Shown here: positions 60,538 through 64,000 of the stretch, in pieces
Layout of the letters: each line of letters starts with the position of its first letter
Position numbering within the stretch: position 1 is the stretch's first letter
From: Falsiroseomonas tokyonensis
GTDB taxonomy: Bacteria > Pseudomonadota > Alphaproteobacteria > Acetobacterales > Acetobacteraceae
Assembly: GCF_019024325.1 (NCBI RefSeq)
Contig: NZ_JAFNJS010000001.1
Location: forward strand, 806,001 to 870,000
DNA length: 64,000 bases
Direction of reading: 5' to 3'
Notes under the pieces: model-generated
Told to the model about the DNA's origin: nothing
What the model saw: the letters and a program-made list of their open reading frames with translations, nothing else
Database searches by the model: none
Program-made: the position numbers and the translations under genes

Positions 60538-61716
60538 ATGACACTCCGGCCCCCCACCCTGGCTGAGGAGGCGTGGAGCCTCGCCTTCGGTGCGCTGCCG
60601 GTCGAGGAAGGGCTGGCGCTGCGGGAGGGGACGGATTGGCGCCACTTCCCCGGCGGCGACCCCGGCCGCTACGCGCATCTGCTCTCCATCGCCGATATCG
60701 ACGCCTTCCTGGCGACCGATGCGGCGGCGCGGCCGCGCATCTCGATGGCCGATGGCAGCCGCCAGGGCGGCGCCGCGGTGCCGGAGGAGGAGTATGCCTT
60801 CGAGGATGGCGGCGTGGACCTGCCGAATTTGTTCGCCCGCTTCGATGCGGGGGCGACACTCGTCATCTCCCAGTTCAACCAGCTGCACGCGCCGCTGGCG
60901 CGCTTCTGCCGGGGGCTGGAGCAGGTCTTCCTGCATGCGGTGCAGGCCAATATCTACCTGACCCCGCCCGGCGCCCAGGGGTTCCGGATGCACTACGACA
61001 CGCATGACGTGCTGGTGCTGCAGGTACAGGGCGAGAAGGCCTGGCGCATCTGGCCGGGCCAGCCCTTTCCGAACCCCACGCGCCGCACCCCCTGGCCGGG
61101 TGGGATCGAGCCGGTGGCGGAGCCCGTCGCTATCACGCTGCGCCCAGGCGATGCGCTCTATGTGCCGCGCGGCGTTCTGCATGACGCGGCGACGCAGGAT
61201 GGCGAACCCTCGCTGCATATCACCGTGGGTTTCATGGAACCCTCCTTCGCCGCGGTGCTGCGCATGGCGGTGGACCTGCTGGAGGAAGCGGACCCCGCGC
61301 TGCGCGCCGCCTTCCCCACCTGGCGCCTGGCGGACGGCCCCGGCAGCCTGGCCGCCCTGGCGCAGCCGCTGGCAGCCAAGCTGGCGGAACCCGCGGCGCT
61401 GGAGCGCACGGCGCTGGCGCTGCTGGACCGGCTGGCGGCGGACCAGCCGGCGCTGCTGGCGCGCGGGCTGTTTCCGAAGGATCCGGAGGCAGGCACTAGG
61501 CTGCGTCTGGCACCGGGCGCGCTGCATGCGCTGGTGCCGGAACCCTCCGGCGAGGGCGCGTCCCTGCGCTGGGCCGGCGCGCCGATCGCGCTGGGGGCGC
61601 GGGAGGCCGAATGGGTGGAGCGCCTGTCCGAGGGCGCGACGCCGGCGGAGCTCGGCTTGGAAAGCCTGGGCTTCTGCCGCAAGCTTCGCCGGTTGGGATT
61701 GCTGGCGGAGGACTGA
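60538..61716 (+). CDS. JmjC/cupin_4 domain oxygenase 2 (ribosomal-oxygenase-like)
   Basis: A 392-residue protein paralogous to the gene at 58073. The triad is His152-x-Asp154 (MHYDTHDVLVLQVQGEKAWRIW, read as HYDTHD) and His215 in LYVPRGVLHDAAT. The N-terminal part (residues 20-130) and C-terminal winged-helix-like part (GATPAELGLESLGFCRKLRRLGLL) align in type. It is a putative 2-oxoglutarate/Fe(II) protein hydroxylase. It starts at ATG 60538, 61 bases after the repeat lipoprotein gene, in the same direction. Two copies so close together are unusual. Confidence 0.86.
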   Translation: MTLRPPTLAEEAWSLAFGALPVEEGLALREGTDWRHFPGGDPGRYAHLLSIADIDAFLATDAAARPRISMADGSRQGGAAVPEEEYAFEDGGVDLPNLFARFDAGATLVISQFNQLHAPLARFCRGLEQVFLHAVQANIYLTPPGAQGFRMHYDTHDVLVLQVQGEKAWRIWPGQPFPNPTRRTPWPGGIEPVAEPVAITLRPGDALYVPRGVLHDAATQDGEPSLHITVGFMEPSFAAVLRMAVDLLEEADPALRAAFPTWRLADGPGSLAALAQPLAAKLAEPAALERTALALLDRLAADQPALLARGLFPKDPEAGTRLRLAPGALHALVPEPSGEGASLRWAGAPIALGAREAEWVERLSEGATPAELGLESLGFCRKLRRLGLLAED

Positions 61717-61760
61717 GCATTTTCAAGCCTTGCGGCTTCGCAAGGCGACTCGGAAAATGC
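61717..61760. repeat. REP-like hairpin after the second oxygenase gene
   Basis: Outer arms GCATTTTC (61717-61724) and GAAAATGC (61753-61760) and inner arms GCCTTGCG (61727-61734) and CGCAAGGC (61739-61746) with loop GCTT. It begins directly after the JmjC stop codon (TGA 61714-61716). It may be a terminator or one copy of an interspersed palindromic element. Confidence 0.7.
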
Positions 61761-61779
61761 GGCAAATCGGAGAGTGCAT

Positions 61780-62364
61780 GTGACGCGCATCATCGGCATC
61801 TGTGGCAGCCTGCGGGCGGCCAGCCTCAACCGCGCCCTGCTGCGCGCCTGCGCTGGGCTGCTGCCGGCCGGCGCGACGCTGGAGGTGGTGGAGATCGGCG
61901 ACCTGCCGCTGATGAACGAGGATCTGGAAAAGCCGGCCTGGCCGGAAGCGGTGCAGCGCCTGCGTCGTGCGGTCTGGCCGGCCGAGGCGCTTCTGATCGC
62001 CTGCCCCGAATACAATGCCGGCATTCCCGCGCCGCTGAAGAACGCGATCGACTGGCTGTCCCGCGCCGAGGGCATCGGCGGCGTCACGGCGCCGCCCGGC
62101 GAGACACGCCGCACGCCGCTGGCCGGACTGCCGACCGCCATCATCGGCGCTTCCCCCGGCATGCTCGGCACGGCGCGCGCGCAGCAGCATCTGCGCATGT
62201 CGCTGCAATCCACCGGCACCCCGGTGATGCCGGGGCCCGAGGCTTTTGTCAGTGCCGCGCCGAAGAAGTTTGAAGGCGGCGAGTTGATCGATGAACCGAG
62301 CCGCGCCGCGGTGACAAAAGTGCTGGCGGGGCTGGTGGGCTGGGCGGCCCGGCTGAAGGACTGA
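61780..62364 (+). CDS. NADPH-dependent FMN reductase family protein
   Basis: A 194-residue flavodoxin-like reductase. IIGICGSLRAASLNRALLRAC is the FMN phosphate-binding loop (GSLR-x-x-S), and ACPEYNAGIPAPLKNAIDWLSR with GASPGMLGTARAQQHLR completes the FMN site. It reduces FMN, quinones or azo/chromate compounds with NAD(P)H. The start is GTG 61780 with GGAGAG six bases upstream; GTG 61774 would add two residues. It ends one base before the convergent MFS gene. Confidence 0.9.
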   Translation: MTRIIGICGSLRAASLNRALLRACAGLLPAGATLEVVEIGDLPLMNEDLEKPAWPEAVQRLRRAVWPAEALLIACPEYNAGIPAPLKNAIDWLSRAEGIGGVTAPPGETRRTPLAGLPTAIIGASPGMLGTARAQQHLRMSLQSTGTPVMPGPEAFVSAAPKKFEGGELIDEPSRAAVTKVLAGLVGWAARLKD

Positions 62365-63603
62365 CTATTCCGCCGCCGGCACCGCCCCGCGCGGCGGGGC
62401 CGGCGCGGCCCAGAGCTCCGGCGCCAGCTCCTCCTTCCGATCCGGGAAGGCCAGCGCGCAGAGGAAGGTGATGGCGGCGAAGACCGCCAGCACCGTCAGC
62501 ACGCTGCCCAGGCCGCCGGCCGTCGCATGCAGCCAGGCGATGAAGGGGCTGGCCGCCGCGGCGCCCAAAAACCCCACGAAGAAGCGGATCGAATAGAGTT
62601 TCGCCCGCAGCGCCGGCGCCACATAGCGCGCCGTCATCGTCTCGTTCACCGTCACCTGGCCGAAGATGGCGGCCGCGATCAGCCCGGCCACCGGCAGTAC
62701 CGCCCAGCCCTGCAACTGCGACAACAGCAGAAAGCCGGGCATCTGGATGCAGGCCAGCGGCAGGAAGACGCGCTTCAGCGTGTTGCGGTCGATCAGGCGG
62801 CCCACCGTGAACTGCGTCAGCCCGCCGCAGATCGTCACCAGGAAGGCGAGAAGCCCCACCACCGGCAGCAGGTCCGGACTATCCGCCAGCCGCTCCGCCA
62901 TCAGTTTTGGCAAAAGCAGCGTGAAGGCGTTGAAGATGAAGCCGGAGACGGTGGCCAGGCTCAGCAGCACCACCACCGCGCGCCGCACCACCGCGGCCGG
63001 AATTTCGGGAAAGGGCTTGCCGGCGGCCTTGTTGCGGGCGACGTCCTCCGGCCCCTCCCGCAGGTACAGAAGGCCGACCAGCAGGCACAAGGCGCCCGGC
63101 ACGGCCAGCGCCCAGCGCCAGCCAAGCCAGGCGGCCAGGAAGGCGGTGACCACCGGCGCCAGGGCCACGCCCAGATTGCCGAAGACGCCGTTGATGCCCA
63201 TGGCCGCGCCCACCCGCGCCCCCGCCGCATCCACCAGCATGGCCGTGCCGATCGGGTGGTAGATCGCGCTGAAGGCGCCCATCACTGCCAGCCCCGCCGC
63301 CAGCCAGTACGGCCCCGGCGCGAAGGACGACAGCACCAGCGCCCCGCCGCTGCCGAGGAAGAAGGCCGCCATCAGCGCCGGCCGGCCGAAACGTTCCGCC
63401 AGCCAGCCCATCGGCAGGCTGCCGAGGCCATAGAGCACGAACATGCCGGTGCCGAGCGCCAGGATCGGCCCGTAGTCGGTGCCGAACATCGCCGGTTCCT
63501 GCAGCACGATGGCCAGCACGGCGGTGGCCAGGATCAGCAGCCCGTAATGGGTGAAGATATGCGCCGCATTGACGAACCAGATTTGCCGCTGTGCCGCGTC
63601 CAT
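62365..63603 (-). CDS. MFS transporter
   Basis: A 412-residue transporter with about 12 helices. HIFTHYGLLILATAVLAIVL begins helix 1. The inter-helix 2-3 loop GWLAERFGRPALMAAFFLGS is the MFS A-motif (G-x-x-x-D/E-R-x-G-R), with a second copy GRLIDRNTLKRVFL between helices 8 and 9. The substrate is unknown; proteins of this general type are often fosmidomycin-resistance- or aromatic-acid-like permeases. It is divergent from the AraC-type regulator at 63664 with 60 bases between the starts, which suggests control by that regulator. Confidence 0.9.
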   Translation of the reverse strand: MDAAQRQIWFVNAAHIFTHYGLLILATAVLAIVLQEPAMFGTDYGPILALGTGMFVLYGLGSLPMGWLAERFGRPALMAAFFLGSGGALVLSSFAPGPYWLAAGLAVMGAFSAIYHPIGTAMLVDAAGARVGAAMGINGVFGNLGVALAPVVTAFLAAWLGWRWALAVPGALCLLVGLLYLREGPEDVARNKAAGKPFPEIPAAVVRRAVVVLLSLATVSGFIFNAFTLLLPKLMAERLADSPDLLPVVGLLAFLVTICGGLTQFTVGRLIDRNTLKRVFLPLACIQMPGFLLLSQLQGWAVLPVAGLIAAAIFGQVTVNETMTARYVAPALRAKLYSIRFFVGFLGAAAASPFIAWLHATAGGLGSVLTVLAVFAAITFLCALAFPDRKEELAPELWAAPAPPRGAVPAAE

Positions 63604-63663
63604 GACCGTTTCCCCTGAACGGCCTCATGCTAGCCTGGCGGTCCACAGACGGCTCGACAGATC

Positions 63664-64000
63664 ATGTCGCCAATCCGCCAAGATCCCGCCCCGCGAAGGG
63701 GGCTGCCGCAGGAGGCGGTGGACCGCCCCCTCGCCGCCTTCGCCCGCGACTATCCGGCCGGCGAGGAAGTGCCCCGCCACAGCCACGACCGCGCCCAGTT
63801 GCTCTATGCGACGCAGGGCATCATGCGCATCACCACCGACGAGGCCGGCTTCGTCGTGCCGCCGCTGCACGCGCTGTGGATGCCGGCGGGTGTGGCGCAT
63901 CAGGTGGTTACGGAGGGCGGCGTCGCCATGCGCGCCCTGTTCCTGCGCGCCGATGCCGCCCGCGCCGGCCCCGGCGCCACCACCGTGCTCGCCGTATCCG
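63664..64000 (+). CDS. AraC-family regulator, N-terminal cupin part (truncated by window end)
   Basis: The frame from ATG 63664 runs off the right edge after about 112 residues. The sequence RHSHDRAQLLYATQGIMRITT and FVVPPLHALWMPAGVAHQV is the cupin (AraC_binding) effector domain found at the N-terminus of AraC-type regulators, for example those that control divergent MFS efflux genes. The helix-turn-helix part is outside the window. Assignment as AraC is by family habit; a cupin-only protein is possible. Confidence 0.78.
   Translation, partial: MSPIRQDPAPRRGLPQEAVDRPLAAFARDYPAGEEVPRHSHDRAQLLYATQGIMRITTDEAGFVVPPLHALWMPAGVAHQVVTEGGVAMRALFLRADAARAGPGATTVLAVS

Noticed and set aside
1-64000. tRNA, rRNA, insertion sequence, prophage, toxin-antitoxin or restriction genes
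   Set aside because: I looked through the intergenic spaces and recognised coding frames and saw none; the window reads as core genome.

Overview
The window is very GC-rich, dense bacterial DNA, most likely a chromosomal segment of an alphaproteobacterium of the Acetobacteraceae (Roseomonas-like). This is inferred from several features. The gene order mnmE-mnmG-rsmG-parA-parB carries canonical parS sites. A MucR/Ros regulator, an OlsB-type ornithine-lipid acyltransferase, a 1,564-residue NAD-glutamate dehydrogenase, a DUF3775 protein and a TAXI-type TRAP transporter are also present. I see no rRNA, tRNA, CRISPR array, insertion sequence or prophage. Most of the window is ordinary core genome, with many 4-base stop/start overlaps (ATGA, GTGA).

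Layout. 1-5 kb: the end of nth, a DUF3775 protein, an aldo/keto reductase, a WD40 protein with a COG0523 metal-chaperone GTPase, and a hybrid histidine kinase. 5-10 kb: an omega-aminotransferase; tsaB-rimI; tusA divergent from mucR; fur; an olsB-like gene. 10-14.4 kb: two tandem chemoreceptors whose signalling halves are almost identical (a recent duplication or gene conversion). 14.5-24 kb: a DegT aminotransferase, then the chromosome-partition and tRNA-modification operon running leftward (ferredoxin-like, mnmE, mnmG, rsmG, parA, parB) with three parS sites at 18014, 21262 and 23573, so oriC is probably not far away. Also here are ogt, a quinone oxidoreductase, a YbaK-type deacylase and hemW. 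25-32 kb: a pyruvyltransferase plus an unknown partner, rsmI head-to-head with a cell-envelope lipoprotein (PBP activator), a PhoR-like kinase and a clan GH-A glycosidase. 32-36 kb: hemH, a HAD phosphatase and hemJ (heme synthesis), then rho behind a long C-rich leader with a clear sigma-70 promoter. 36-46 kb: a small-alarmone-hydrolase-like HD protein, GNAT, alpha/beta hydrolase, rdgB, rph, a CapD/PglF-type 4,6-dehydratase divergent from GST-VOC-FkbM-GT4 (surface glycan), a LysE exporter and a His-rich YqjI-type PadR regulator with its likely operator. 46-50.6 kb: a TAXI TRAP transporter operon (receptor, hairpin repeats, fused permease, lipoprotein, small secreted Cys protein). 50.7-58 kb: a CBS-BON protein behind a textbook FNR/FixK site, MFS, a Mug-type glycosylase and NAD-GDH. 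58-62.4 kb: two paralogous JmjC/cupin oxygenases around an OmpA-like protein and a Tat-type lipoprotein with Asp-rich, Arg/Gly-rich tandem repeats. 62-64 kb: an FMN reductase, MFS and a divergent AraC-type regulator that runs off the window.

The most unusual locus is 58.0-61.7 kb, where two putative 2-oxoglutarate/Fe(II) protein hydroxylases bracket a repeat lipoprotein that could be their substrate. Other points worth a second look are the intercistronic palindromes in the TRAP operon, the FNR-type site spaced for activation at -41.5, the Rho leader, the chemoreceptor duplication, and a MucR lacking part of the Ros zinc-ligand set. All functional statements rest on reading motifs and context by eye; no database search was run.
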